From NCBI GenBank assembly GCA_945901065.1, contig CAMDKI010000003.1:370500-434499 (forward strand): a stretch of 64,000 nucleotides of DNA, read 5' to 3'. The notes under the pieces were generated by a model, which saw nothing but the letters and a program-made list of their open reading frames with translations, did not search any database and was not told the origin of the DNA. The translations under genes were made by a program, and so were the position numbers. The stretch comes from Chitinophaga pinensis. Lineage in GTDB: Bacteria; Bacteroidota; Bacteroidia; Chitinophagales; CAIOSU01. Below are positions 1 to 8,600 of this stretch, piece after piece; position 1 is the first letter of the stretch; the number at the start of each line of letters is the position of its first letter.

Positions 1-73
1 GGGCTTTACCAAGCTCAGTAGCTACTACGCCACTACCGCCATAGGTAGGATAACATACTATACCAATTTTCAT
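1..73 (-). CDS. bshA: BshA, N-acetyl-alpha-D-glucosaminyl L-malate synthase, N-terminal fragment
   Basis: Read on the reverse strand from the ATG at 71-73, the sequence gives 24 residues beginning MKIGIVCYPTYGGSGVVA and then runs off the left edge. This N-terminus, with the Gly-rich GGSG loop directly after the first beta strand, is characteristic of BshA, the GT4-family glycosyltransferase that joins GlcNAc to L-malate in the first step of bacillithiol synthesis. Bacillithiol is the low-molecular-weight thiol of many Bacteroidota. Only the first 24 codons are present, so integrity and downstream context cannot be judged. The gene is divergent from the rhomboid gene at 299. Confidence 0.8.
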   Translation of the reverse strand, partial: MKIGIVCYPTYGGSGVVATELGKA

Positions 74-145
74 TAGCGTTGTTTAAGATTGCTAAGTTAA
101 CTGTTTAGGGGGTGTAAAAGTTCTTTGTTATTTACGAATTCAGAA

Positions 146-166
146 GTACGAGGTACGATTATACGG
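146..166. repeat. 7-bp-period array, GTACGAn units
   Basis: Three units in 7-bp phase: GTACGAG, GTACGAT, TATACGG. It is the inverted counterpart of the array at 214-241 and shares its unit with the array at 38769-38796. Non-coding; it lies between bshA and the first rhomboid gene. Confidence 0.55.
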
Positions 167-213
167 AAACCTGATATGCAAAACTTGCACATGGTTACTT
201 CTTGTTAATCCAA

Positions 214-241
214 TCGTAAATCGTACTTCGTACATCGTACC
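214..241. repeat. 7-bp-period array, TCGTACn units
   Basis: Four consecutive heptads: TCGTAAA, TCGTACT, TCGTACA, TCGTACC. Reverse-complemented, the unit is that of the array at 146, so the two form a loose inverted pair about 50 bp apart. Confidence 0.65.
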
Positions 242-298
242 TAAAACAATTGTGTCTAACATTTTCGATAACTTAGCGTTTTAGTGATTAAAGATATT

Positions 299-946
299 AT
301 GAGTTATTTCCAGCCTACCCGCCCCAATGCCATGCCAACGATAGTCAAGAACTTGATTATCATCAACGTGCTATTTTTTATTGCCACTTTGGTTTTCGAA
401 GGGCAAGGTATCGATTTGATTCGGTATTTGGGTATGTTCCCGGTGCAGTCAGATTATTTTATGCCGCACCAAGTTGTTACACACATGTTCATGCATGGCG
501 GTTGGCAGCACATCCTGTTCAATATGTTTGCTCTTTGGATGTTTGGCTCGCCACTAGAAAACGTATGGGGACCGAAGCGTTTCTTGGAGTTTTATATGAT
601 TACTGGTTTAGGGGCCGCATTTTTGCACCAAGCCGTAAATGCCTACGAAATTTATAGTGGCAATTACGACCCTTCATTGTTTGGGCCAGTTGTAGGCGCT
701 TCGGGTGCGGTGTTTGGCATTCTTACGGCTTTTGGTATGTTGTATTCCAACTCGTTAATTTACCTATATTTTGCCATCCCCGTTAAGGCCAAATATGTAG
801 TATCGGGGCTGATAATTTATGAACTTTACAGGGGCTTTGCCAACAACCCCAACGATAATGTGGCGCACTTTGCCCACCTTGGCGGGGCATTGATTGCCTT
901 TATTTTGATAAAATACTGGCAGCGGAACAGAAACCATTTTTATTGA
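299..946 (+). CDS. rhomboid family intramembrane serine protease
   Basis: A 215-residue polytopic membrane protein with rhomboid hallmarks: HGGWQHILFNMFAL in the first core helix, catalytic Ser in GASGAVFG (about residue 135), and catalytic His in AHLGG (about residue 193). Rhomboids cut transmembrane segments of substrate proteins inside the membrane; the substrate here is unknown. The ATG at 299 is preferred over an in-frame GTG at 284 because family members start close to MSYFQ. A second rhomboid follows 122 bp downstream; this tandem pair is a common Bacteroidota arrangement (general knowledge). The intervening gap holds two heptad arrays. Confidence 0.92.
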   Translation: MSYFQPTRPNAMPTIVKNLIIINVLFFIATLVFEGQGIDLIRYLGMFPVQSDYFMPHQVVTHMFMHGGWQHILFNMFALWMFGSPLENVWGPKRFLEFYMITGLGAAFLHQAVNAYEIYSGNYDPSLFGPVVGASGAVFGILTAFGMLYSNSLIYLYFAIPVKAKYVVSGLIIYELYRGFANNPNDNVAHFAHLGGALIAFILIKYWQRNRNHFY

Positions 947-975
947 GTTTTCAAGACACAACCTGCCGGCATGCA

Positions 976-996
976 GAGACACAAGACACAAGACAC
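976..996. repeat. 7-bp-period array, AAGACAC units
   Basis: Three units: GAGACAC, AAGACAC, AAGACAC, with one more AAGACAC at 953-959. Located between the two rhomboid genes. Confidence 0.6.
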
Positions 997-1024
997 AATT
1001 TATATAATTAGTAGTTTATTTTAA

Positions 1025-1066
1025 CTCGTAACCCGTAACCCGTAACCCGCAACCCGCAACCAACAA
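1025..1066. repeat. 7-bp-period array, CCCGTAA units, abutting a start codon
   Basis: Six units: CTCGTAA, CCCGTAA, CCCGTAA, CCCGCAA, CCCGCAA, CCAACAA. The array ends two bases before the ATG of the second rhomboid at 1069, so it occupies the place of the ribosome binding region, and no purine-rich Shine-Dalgarno is left there. Confidence 0.8.
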
Positions 1067-1068
1067 CC

Positions 1069-1989
1069 ATGAGCAACGCCAGAACCATGTGGGATGATTT
1101 TAAGCTGCAGATAAACAATGGCGGGGTTATTACGTGGTTTATTATTGTTAACGTAGTCATTTTTGTGCTGCTCAATATGCTCATATTGGGCGCTCTTATA
1201 GCCACGGGCAACCGGGCGGGCGCCTATGGTGTGTTGGATGATGTGCTGCAATGGATTGGTTTGAATTGGGATTGGCATGTTTTCGTCAAGCGGCCTTGGA
1301 CTTTTATCACCTCGGCTTTTGCACAATACGATTTTATGCACCTATTTTTTAATATGGTGCTCTTTTATTGGCTAGCAGATATTATAAAAGGCTTTGTTGG
1401 CGAGCGGCATATTATGCCTATATTTTTATACGGTGCTTTTTCGGGTGGCGTGGTGTTTATTATCATCAAAAACCTGGTAAATGTTATTGGCCCCGGCATT
1501 GAGCCTAATATTGCTATCGGTGCATCGGGTGGAGTGCTGGCTATTGTTGTAGCTGCAGCTACCTTGGTACCCAACCTGCCTGTTAGGGTGCTGTTTATTG
1601 GCGATGTGGCACTCAAATACTTCGCCATGGTGCTTGTTGGTCTCGATTTGCTGCTCATGCACGATGGCAACGCCGGAGGGCACTTTGCACACCTTGGTGG
1701 GGCCTTGTTGGGTTTTATTTATATCAAGCAGTTGCAAGTAGGGCATAACTGGTCCAATCCGTTTCATAATGCACTGGCATTTGTGACGAGGCCTTTCAAA
1801 AAAACACCTAAAGGCCCTAGGGTGGTTTATAAGCGGGAGGTGGCAACCAACACCGCCGCCAAAAACAAAAACACCGCGCCCGATCAAGCCCGCATTGACG
1901 ATATTCTGGATAAAATAAACCAATCGGGCTACGACAGCCTCACCAAAGACGAAAAGGCATTCCTTTTCCGTTACAGCAACAAAGACTAA
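1069..1989 (+). CDS. rhomboid family intramembrane serine protease with C-terminal extension
   Basis: A 306-residue membrane protease. The catalytic Ser is in IGASGGVLA (about residue 153) and the His in GHFAHLGGALLGF (about residue 208). After the membrane core comes a basic cytoplasmic linker and a short C-terminal helical module, roughly residues 275-306, ending in SGYDSLTKDEKAFLFRYS; Bacteroidota rhomboids often carry such a tail, which I infer is a regulatory or docking element. The ATG at 1069 directly follows the heptad array. The stop is 3 bp before the next ATG, suggesting cotranscription with the endonuclease/phosphatase-fold gene. Confidence 0.92.
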   Translation: MSNARTMWDDFKLQINNGGVITWFIIVNVVIFVLLNMLILGALIATGNRAGAYGVLDDVLQWIGLNWDWHVFVKRPWTFITSAFAQYDFMHLFFNMVLFYWLADIIKGFVGERHIMPIFLYGAFSGGVVFIIIKNLVNVIGPGIEPNIAIGASGGVLAIVVAAATLVPNLPVRVLFIGDVALKYFAMVLVGLDLLLMHDGNAGGHFAHLGGALLGFIYIKQLQVGHNWSNPFHNALAFVTRPFKKTPKGPRVVYKREVATNTAAKNKNTAPDQARIDDILDKINQSGYDSLTKDEKAFLFRYSNKD

Positions 1990-1992
1990 CCA

Positions 1993-3087
1993 ATGCTTCA
2001 TGCCTTAAAGGTTTTATGGATGCTTTGCTTGCTGCTGGGCTGCGGTATATACTTGCTATCGTGTTTGGCTCCATTTGTGCACCCCGAGGCATACCCGTTG
2101 CTAGGCATTATTGGCTTGGGTTTTCCATTGTGCGTGCTGGGCATGGTGGTGTTGCTATGGATAGCTTTTTTCGTCAACCGCAAACAGGCCGCCATAGTTA
2201 CCGTTTGCCTGCTTTTGGGCAGCTACAACATCTACAGCTACATTTCTTTCTTCCCTTCCGTAGATAAAACCCCAGATGGCTACCGCGAGGTAAGTATCAT
2301 GACTTGGAACGTGAAAAATTTTGATCTGTACAATTGGAGTGGCAAGGGCAAGGTGAAGCAGCAAATGTTGGACCTTATTAAAAATGAAGACCCTGATATA
2401 CTAGTGCTGCAGGAGTTTTATACCGACGATACCAAAGGCTACAACACGCTAAAGGAGTTGCAGAAAACATATCCTTATGTCCATTTTCGGAAATCGCTTA
2501 CGCTTTACAAAACCAAGTATTGGGGGCTGGCCACCTTTAGCAAGTACCCCATTAAAAAGGAGGTGGCCATCAGGTTTAGCAACTCTAAGCACAACATGGC
2601 CATCGTTAGCGAAATTGAAGTAAACGGCACCCGGTTTAATGTGTACAACGTGCACCTGCAAAGCATACAATTTGCAGGTGCCGAGTATGAGGAAATGGAG
2701 CGCGTAAGCAAAGCGGGCGATGCCAGCCGATTTCCGGTAAGGCAGGTATTGGGCAAGCTTAAGCTTGGCTACCAAAAGCGCGGACATCAAGCCGATACCA
2801 TTGAGGCACATATAATGAGCCACGATATACCCGCCATAGTGGTCGGCGATTTTAACGATTCGCCCAACTCGTATGCCTACCGCACGCTGCACAAAGGTTT
2901 GCAAGATGCCTTTAGAAAAGATGGCCGCGGCATTGGCAATACCTACAATGGGCCGTTCCCGTCGTTGCGCATCGATTATATATTGGCGCACACCAGTTTC
3001 CCGGTAATAGATTACCGCGTGCTCCGCGAAGACCTCAGCGACCACTATGCCGTAAAGGCGGTAATTGCCGTGCCGAAGGGGGAGTAA
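1993..3087 (+). CDS. membrane-anchored endonuclease/exonuclease/phosphatase family protein
   Basis: A 364-residue protein with three N-terminal membrane segments (about residues 4-25, 33-57, 62-82) followed by an EEP domain of the DNase I/exonuclease III/inositol-phosphatase fold. Visible motifs: TWNVKNF, ILVLQEF (metal-binding Glu), YNVHLQS, GDFND (about 285-289), RIDYILAH and SDHYAV (catalytic His about 351). The catalytic set looks complete. The family hydrolyses phosphodiester or phosphomonoester bonds; the substrate cannot be told from sequence, and the topology places the domain on the periplasmic or cytoplasmic face without a clear choice. It sits 3 bp after the rhomboid gene. A diverged copy of its last 13 codons lies at 4219-4260. 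Confidence 0.9.
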   Translation: MLHALKVLWMLCLLLGCGIYLLSCLAPFVHPEAYPLLGIIGLGFPLCVLGMVVLLWIAFFVNRKQAAIVTVCLLLGSYNIYSYISFFPSVDKTPDGYREVSIMTWNVKNFDLYNWSGKGKVKQQMLDLIKNEDPDILVLQEFYTDDTKGYNTLKELQKTYPYVHFRKSLTLYKTKYWGLATFSKYPIKKEVAIRFSNSKHNMAIVSEIEVNGTRFNVYNVHLQSIQFAGAEYEEMERVSKAGDASRFPVRQVLGKLKLGYQKRGHQADTIEAHIMSHDIPAIVVGDFNDSPNSYAYRTLHKGLQDAFRKDGRGIGNTYNGPFPSLRIDYILAHTSFPVIDYRVLREDLSDHYAVKAVIAVPKGE

Positions 3088-3127
3088 CGTTGATAGAATG
3101 ATTGAAGCTGCTATTAAAAATTAAACA

Positions 3128-4210
3128 ATGAATCATAATTCGATGGTTACTGCAAAATCTGCCTTGCAATTTGCTTGCGGCTTACAAATGAAGAACCGGT
3201 TTATGTTGGCACCATTGACCAATTTACAAAGCCATGAAGATGGAACACTGAGTGATGATGAGCTGAACTGGCTTACCATGCGGGCAAAAGGTCAGTTTGG
3301 GTTAGTAATGACTTGCGCCACTAGCGTTCAATATAATGGCAGGAGCTGGAAAGGTCAGTTAGGTATTCATACCGATGACCATATCGAAGGGCACAAGCGC
3401 CTAACCACTGCCCTGCGTGAACTGGGAAGCCTTTCAGTGGTTCAGTTACACCACGGCGGTGTGCGCGCCAATGCCGAATTGACTGGTGAAAAAGTTGTTG
3501 CGCCTTCTGAAAGTGAGAAATATAACGCCCGTGGGCTAAGCACCGCAGAGGTTGAGCAACTGCGTGATGACTTTATTGCCGCAGCAGTTAGGGCCAAACA
3601 AGCGGGATATGATGGCGTTGAGGTACATGGTGCGCATGGCTATATGATTACACAGTTTATTAGTACTGACTACAATAGGCGAAATGATAAGTATGGTGGT
3701 AGCTTGGAAAATAGAGCCCGACTGCTGTTTGAAATAGTGGATGGCATCCGCAAGGCTTGTGGCAACAACTTCTTGTTGGGCGTGCGCCTTTCGCCAGAAC
3801 GCTTTGGTATGCAATTGGAAGAAGTTGTTACTATTAGCCAGCAACTTATTGATAGTGGGCAAGTTGACTTTTTGGATATATCGTTGTGGGATGTGTTTAA
3901 ACCAGCGGAAGAAACCGGAAAGCCCCTGATGGATTACGTTACCACCCTAAACAAAAAAGAAGTAAAGCTAACCGTAGCGGGTAATATACACAGCAATGCT
4001 ACTGTAAGCAAAGTATTAGATAGTGGTATTGATTTTGTAACCATTGGCAAGTCGGCCATTTTGCACCACGATTTCCCAGTTAAGGTCATGAACGACCCTA
4101 ATTTTCAATCGAAAGAAACGCCACTTGCGGCTGACTATTTGCGCCAAGAAGGCTTAGGAGAAGCATTTGTGCAATATATGCGCAATTGGAAGGGCTTTGT
4201 AGTTGATTAA
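3128..4210 (+). CDS. NADH:flavin oxidoreductase / old yellow enzyme family
   Basis: A 360-residue FMN-binding TIM barrel. Family signatures: QLHHGG (His108-His109, substrate-phenol binding), VEVHGAHGYM (about 165-173) and NDKYGGSLENRARL, which binds flavin. The family reduces the double bond of alpha,beta-unsaturated carbonyl compounds, or acts on related substrates, with NAD(P)H; no FeS or C-terminal dinucleotide domain is present, so it is a short single-domain type. It is flanked by two copies of the tail of the preceding gene (3046-3087 and 4219-4260), and its wording looks more AT-rich than its neighbours, so it may have been inserted here. Confidence 0.9.
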   Translation: MNHNSMVTAKSALQFACGLQMKNRFMLAPLTNLQSHEDGTLSDDELNWLTMRAKGQFGLVMTCATSVQYNGRSWKGQLGIHTDDHIEGHKRLTTALRELGSLSVVQLHHGGVRANAELTGEKVVAPSESEKYNARGLSTAEVEQLRDDFIAAAVRAKQAGYDGVEVHGAHGYMITQFISTDYNRRNDKYGGSLENRARLLFEIVDGIRKACGNNFLLGVRLSPERFGMQLEEVVTISQQLIDSGQVDFLDISLWDVFKPAEETGKPLMDYVTTLNKKEVKLTVAGNIHSNATVSKVLDSGIDFVTIGKSAILHHDFPVKVMNDPNFQSKETPLAADYLRQEGLGEAFVQYMRNWKGFVVD

Positions 4211-4218
4211 TTCCAAAT

Positions 4219-4260
4219 TATGCCGTAAAGGCCATAATTGCCGTGCCGAAGGAGAAGTGA
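4219..4260 (+). pseudogene. remnant of the 3' end of an endonuclease/phosphatase-family paralogue
   Basis: The 42 bases match 3046-3087 at 37 positions. In the same frame they read YAVKAIIAVPKEK then a stop, against YAVKAVIAVPKGE then a stop in the intact gene. One of the five differences is silent (GCG to GCC, Ala), another gives a conservative Val-to-Ile, two alter the last two residues (Gly-Glu to Glu-Lys), and one swaps the stop codon TAA for TGA. The similarity stops immediately before the Tyr codon. This is best read as the surviving tail of a second, diverged gene copy whose body was lost. Confidence 0.7.
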
Positions 4261-4332
4261 GGGGTTTTTAGTTAATGGTGGAAAGGTCCATCAGATAGCA
4301 ATAAGCTACATGTGCAAAAGTGGTTCGGTGGC

Positions 4333-4364
4333 GTGTCATGGTTCGGCTACGCTCACCATGACAC
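4333..4364. repeat. hairpin repeat with GTGTCATGGT arms
   Basis: Perfect 10-bp inverted repeat, GTGTCATGGT at 4333-4342 and ACCATGACAC at 4355-4364, around a 12-nt loop TCGGCTACGCTC. No T tract follows, so it is not an obvious terminator. The rest of the 4261-4534 gap shows nothing else I recognise. Confidence 0.6.
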
Positions 4365-4534
4365 ACACAAATCTGCCACACAACACAATAGGGGATTATC
4401 CCTTTTACTGCCGTTCCAATCGCAATAAAACCATCACACCAACCATTACTCCCTCGTTAAATTCGACCAGTTTGGGCATTATCCCTATTTGGTAATCAAT
4501 TTTTTTGCTATTTTTAACCTTTGCGGTAAAAAAA

Positions 4535-5578
4535 ATGCCACTTGCTATGCCTACATGTTCTGTTAAGCACCTATTGGCCTTGGTTGTTTGTTGTTGTTTG
4601 GGTCTAGCCGCCCAAGCGCAAGACATCCACTTTTCGCAATACTTTTCATCACCACTTACCCTTAACCCAGCCCTTACCGGCAGTTTCAATGCTGATTTTA
4701 GGGTAGCGGCCAATTTCCGAACACAATACTTTAAAAACGATTGGAACAGCAACAATGCCACTTACATGACGTACGGTGCATCGGTTGATGGTTCATTCTT
4801 CCGCAAAAAACTAGGTGCCGACCATTTTGGTGCTGGCTTACAATTTTATAGCGATAGGGCCGGCGACGGTGGACTAAGCACTACTGCCATTTCGGCATCA
4901 ATAGCCTATACCAAAACCGTTGATAAATACGAGCGCCACAGCATTACCTTGGGTATGCAGGGCGGCATTATCCAAAAGCGAATCGATTTTACGAAGCTTA
5001 CCTTCGAGTCGCAGTTTAATGGCGTTGATGGCTTTAATGTAGGCCCTAATGGCGAGAATTTCACTAAATCGTCCATGATATATCCCGATGTTTCTATTGG
5101 TTTGTTGTGGCGTTCTAGGGTTGGCAAAAAACACAACCTTTACGTGGGTGGTGCCTATAGCCATCTAAATAGCCCTACCGAGAGTTTCTTGGGTGCTGAG
5201 AACAAATTGAGCCCGAAAATTACAGCGCATGGCGGTATGGAAATCACCTTGAGCAAATACATCTCTATTACCCCAGGCTTTATGGTGCTCTCTCAAAACA
5301 CAGCATCACAAATAAATATCGGAACTGCTTTGGCTTACAAGTTAGCAGAAGCGTCCTACTTGTATGTTGGTGCATGGTACCGCGTAGGCGATGCCGTTAT
5401 ACCTATGGTGGGGTACGAAATCAAAGGTTTCCGAGCAGGGGTTAGCTTTGACGTTACTACGTCTGATATTAACCTTGCCACCAACAGCAAAGGTGCCGTA
5501 GAAGTTGCGCTAGTATATACCCACAATCAAGACCCCCCGCGCAGCATTAATCCCGTTAAATTCTGTCCGAAGTTTTAA
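4535..5578 (+). CDS. PorP/SprF family type IX secretion outer-membrane protein
   Basis: About 347 residues, starting with a signal peptide that ends AAQAQ and is followed by the family hallmark DIHFSQYFSSPLTLNPALTG. The remainder is the beta-strand-rich pattern of this outer-membrane family and ends with a C-terminal aromatic-containing strand (KFCPKF). In Flavobacterium, SprF is needed for the T9SS to deliver the adhesin SprB; PorP is the Porphyromonas relative. The ATG at 4535 is chosen because upstream in-frame codons are non-ATG; ATG 4547 is also possible. The next genes encode two SprB-repeat proteins, which fits a dedicated SprF role. A weak 6-bp hairpin with a T tract (5645-5672) separates it from them. 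Confidence 0.9.
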   Translation: MPLAMPTCSVKHLLALVVCCCLGLAAQAQDIHFSQYFSSPLTLNPALTGSFNADFRVAANFRTQYFKNDWNSNNATYMTYGASVDGSFFRKKLGADHFGAGLQFYSDRAGDGGLSTTAISASIAYTKTVDKYERHSITLGMQGGIIQKRIDFTKLTFESQFNGVDGFNVGPNGENFTKSSMIYPDVSIGLLWRSRVGKKHNLYVGGAYSHLNSPTESFLGAENKLSPKITAHGGMEITLSKYISITPGFMVLSQNTASQINIGTALAYKLAEASYLYVGAWYRVGDAVIPMVGYEIKGFRAGVSFDVTTSDINLATNSKGAVEVALVYTHNQDPPRSINPVKFCPKF

Positions 5579-5684
5579 TTACAAAATTTCGTAAAGTAAT
5601 AAAACCTCTTTTTCTTTTGCTTTCTTGGCATAAGTCGCTATATTAGTTAGTCCTATTTAGCTAACTTTTTTATTGCCGCGGATC

Positions 5685-8600
5685 ATGTTTAAAAACAGTA
5701 CTCCATTAAGGAAGTATTTTGTAGCTATCACGCTATTTATTTGTGCCTTTTTACCGCAGGTTTCATTTGCCTCTCATGCGGTGGGCGCCGATATAGGCTA
5801 CACTTGTTTGGGCAATAACCAGTATCGCGTAAGGCTCACTTTTTATAGAGATTGTGCAGGTATCAATGCTCCAAGTTCGGTGTCGATAAATGCTAGGTCG
5901 GCCAGTTGTGGCAGAAACCTAACCTTTACGGCTGGCAGAACAAGCGTAACCGAGCTGGTAACCCGTTGTGCATCGCAACAAAATACTACCCGCTGCCGTG
6001 GTGGCAACAATCCCGGTTTTGAAGAGCACGTATACGAGGGGGTGATAACCTTACCGGCGCAGTGCACCGATTGGGTGTTTAGCTATGGTATTTGCTGCCG
6101 AAACAGCGCCATTACCAACCTTTCGAGCCCAGGCAGCAGAGACTTGTACGTTGAAGCTAGGCTTAACAATACCATTACCCCTTGCGACAATTCGCCCTTC
6201 TTTTCGACCCAGCCGGTGCCTTTTGTTTGTGTAGGCCAGCAAACGTTTTACAACCACGGTGCCATTGATATTGATGGAGATTCATTGAGTTATACCATCA
6301 TAAACCCTTTACAGGCTTCGGGTTCTAACATACCGTTTACGGGCGGCACCAATATAAACAACCCAGTGCGTACCAATGGGCCTTTCCTGTTTGATAACCA
6401 AACGGGCCAAATGACCTTTACGCCTAGCCAAACCCAAAATGCGGTGGTTACGGTACTGGTAAGGGAGTACCGTAACGGCGTGCTTATTGGCTCTACCATG
6501 CGCGATATACAAGTGGTGGTGGTAAACTGCCCCAACAACAATCCGCCAATTATGTCGGGCACTAATGGCAGTGGGCCAGCATTTAATGGGCAGCCAGCCA
6601 GCTATACATCTACTATTTGCGGCGGAAACCCATTGTGTTTCGATATTAATTTTCAAGACCCTAACGCCAGCAACGTACTTACCGTAACATACAACAACCT
6701 GCCGGCAGGTGCAACCATGACCATTAGTGGCACGCAGCCACCTGTTGCAACTTTCTGCTGGACCCCAGCACCGGGTCAAACGGGCCAGTACAACTTTATT
6801 GTTACTGTTGAAGATGATGCTTGCCCCATAACGGCTAGGGCCATACAATCATTTACCATCAACGTATCGCCTTCAAGTTACACAGTTAACTCAAACGTGG
6901 TGCCGCCAACCTGCCCGGGGGGTAGTAATGGTGCAGCCAGCATCAGCATATCTTCAGGGGCCATACCGCCTATAAGCTTTTCGTGGCCAAGTGGTGCCAC
7001 TGGCCCTAGCGTAACCAACATACAATCGGGTACTTACCCAGTAACCATTACCGATGCAAGCAATTGTGCGGTGGTTTACAACGTAGTGGTACCTGGTCCC
7101 GATTCCATGATACTTACCACCACCACTACGCCTTCGGTTTGTAATGGAACTGCAGATGGTACGGCAACTGTAGCGGTTACGGGCGGCACCAGTGCCAACG
7201 GAACGTATGGATATGAGTGGTCGGTAAGCAATCAGGTTAACACCAACAATAATATTATAAATGTTGGCTTTGGCAATTATTTCGTTACCGTAACCGACGA
7301 TAACGGATGCACCGCAACGGCTAATGCTTATGTGTTTCAACCCGGGCCATTGGTTATTAATCTCTCGGCGTCATCTATATCTAATTACAACGGTGCCGAA
7401 ATAAGTTGCTTTGGAGCAGCCGATGGCGTAGTAGAAGCATTAGCCTCGGGCGGAGTATTGCCATATACATATGATTGGAGCCCAAATGCCAACAACCAAA
7501 CTACCAGTATCATTAATAACCTTGGGCCAGGTACTTATGCAGTTACCGTTACCGATGATAACGGTTGCAATACGGGTACTTCGGTTACCGTTACCGAGCC
7601 CGCACAAGTAGTGGCCAATGCGGTGGTTTTTTCTAATTACAACGGAGCGGATATTAGTTGCTTTGGTGCCAACGACGGCTCGGCAAGGGTAACTGCTGCT
7701 GGCGGCACCGGTGCATACGCTTATGTATGGAGCGCTGCGGCCAACAACCAAGTTTCGCGAACGGCCACAAACTTAGGCCCTGGCGTATACGATGTAACCG
7801 TTTCGGATGTGAACAATTGTACGGCCCAATCAACGGCTACACTGGTTGAGCCAGCTGCCGTGGGTTTGAGCGTGTTTAGCACAGCCACCGTGAACGGATA
7901 TAACATTTCTTGTTTTGGTGGCAATACCGGGGCCATAGGCTCCAATGTTACGGGCGGAACACCGGGGTATAACTACAGTTGGAACGACCAAAACAGCCAA
8001 ATTACAGCCTACGCAAGCGATTTAGTTGCTGGCACATATGCCTTGCGTGTTACCGATTTGAATGGCTGTTTGGCTATTGATAGTACTACGCTTTCGCAGC
8101 CACCGCCACTTGCTACCACGGCTTCCATTACCTCCAATTACAATGGGTTTAATGTGAGCTGTGCAGGGGCATCTGATGGCACCGCTATTGCCAACCCAAT
8201 AGGTGGTGTGCCGCCGTATACCTATGTATGGAACGATCCTAACTCGCAACTTACCCAAACCGTTACCGGTTTGAGTGCCAATGTACCTTACACCTTGCTA
8301 GTAGCCGACTTAAACGAATGCGTAGTATCGGCAACGGTAACCCTAAACGAGCCTACCCCGGTTACCTCGCTTACATCGGTAGTATCAAACTACAATGGTA
8401 GAGATATAAGCTGCTACAACGGCGCCGATGGTGCAGCCTCGGTATTGGCTGGAGGTGGCGCTCCACCTTATAGTTTTGTGTGGGCAACCAACTCTGGAAA
8501 CGTGATAGCAGCTGTACTTACTGGCCTCGAAGAGGGTACCTATTTGGTTACCGTAACGGATAACAACAATTGCCAAAAAGTGGATTCCGTTTCGTTGGTT

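Noticed and set aside
214..241. Heptad arrays as replication iterons
   Set aside because: Iterons repeat one sequence near a Rep or DnaA gene. These arrays vary in unit, are scattered, and no replication gene is nearby.
4238..4495. Short forward frame after the oxidoreductase gene
   Set aside because: It crosses the gene remnant and hairpin repeat and has no signal, domain or ribosome binding features.
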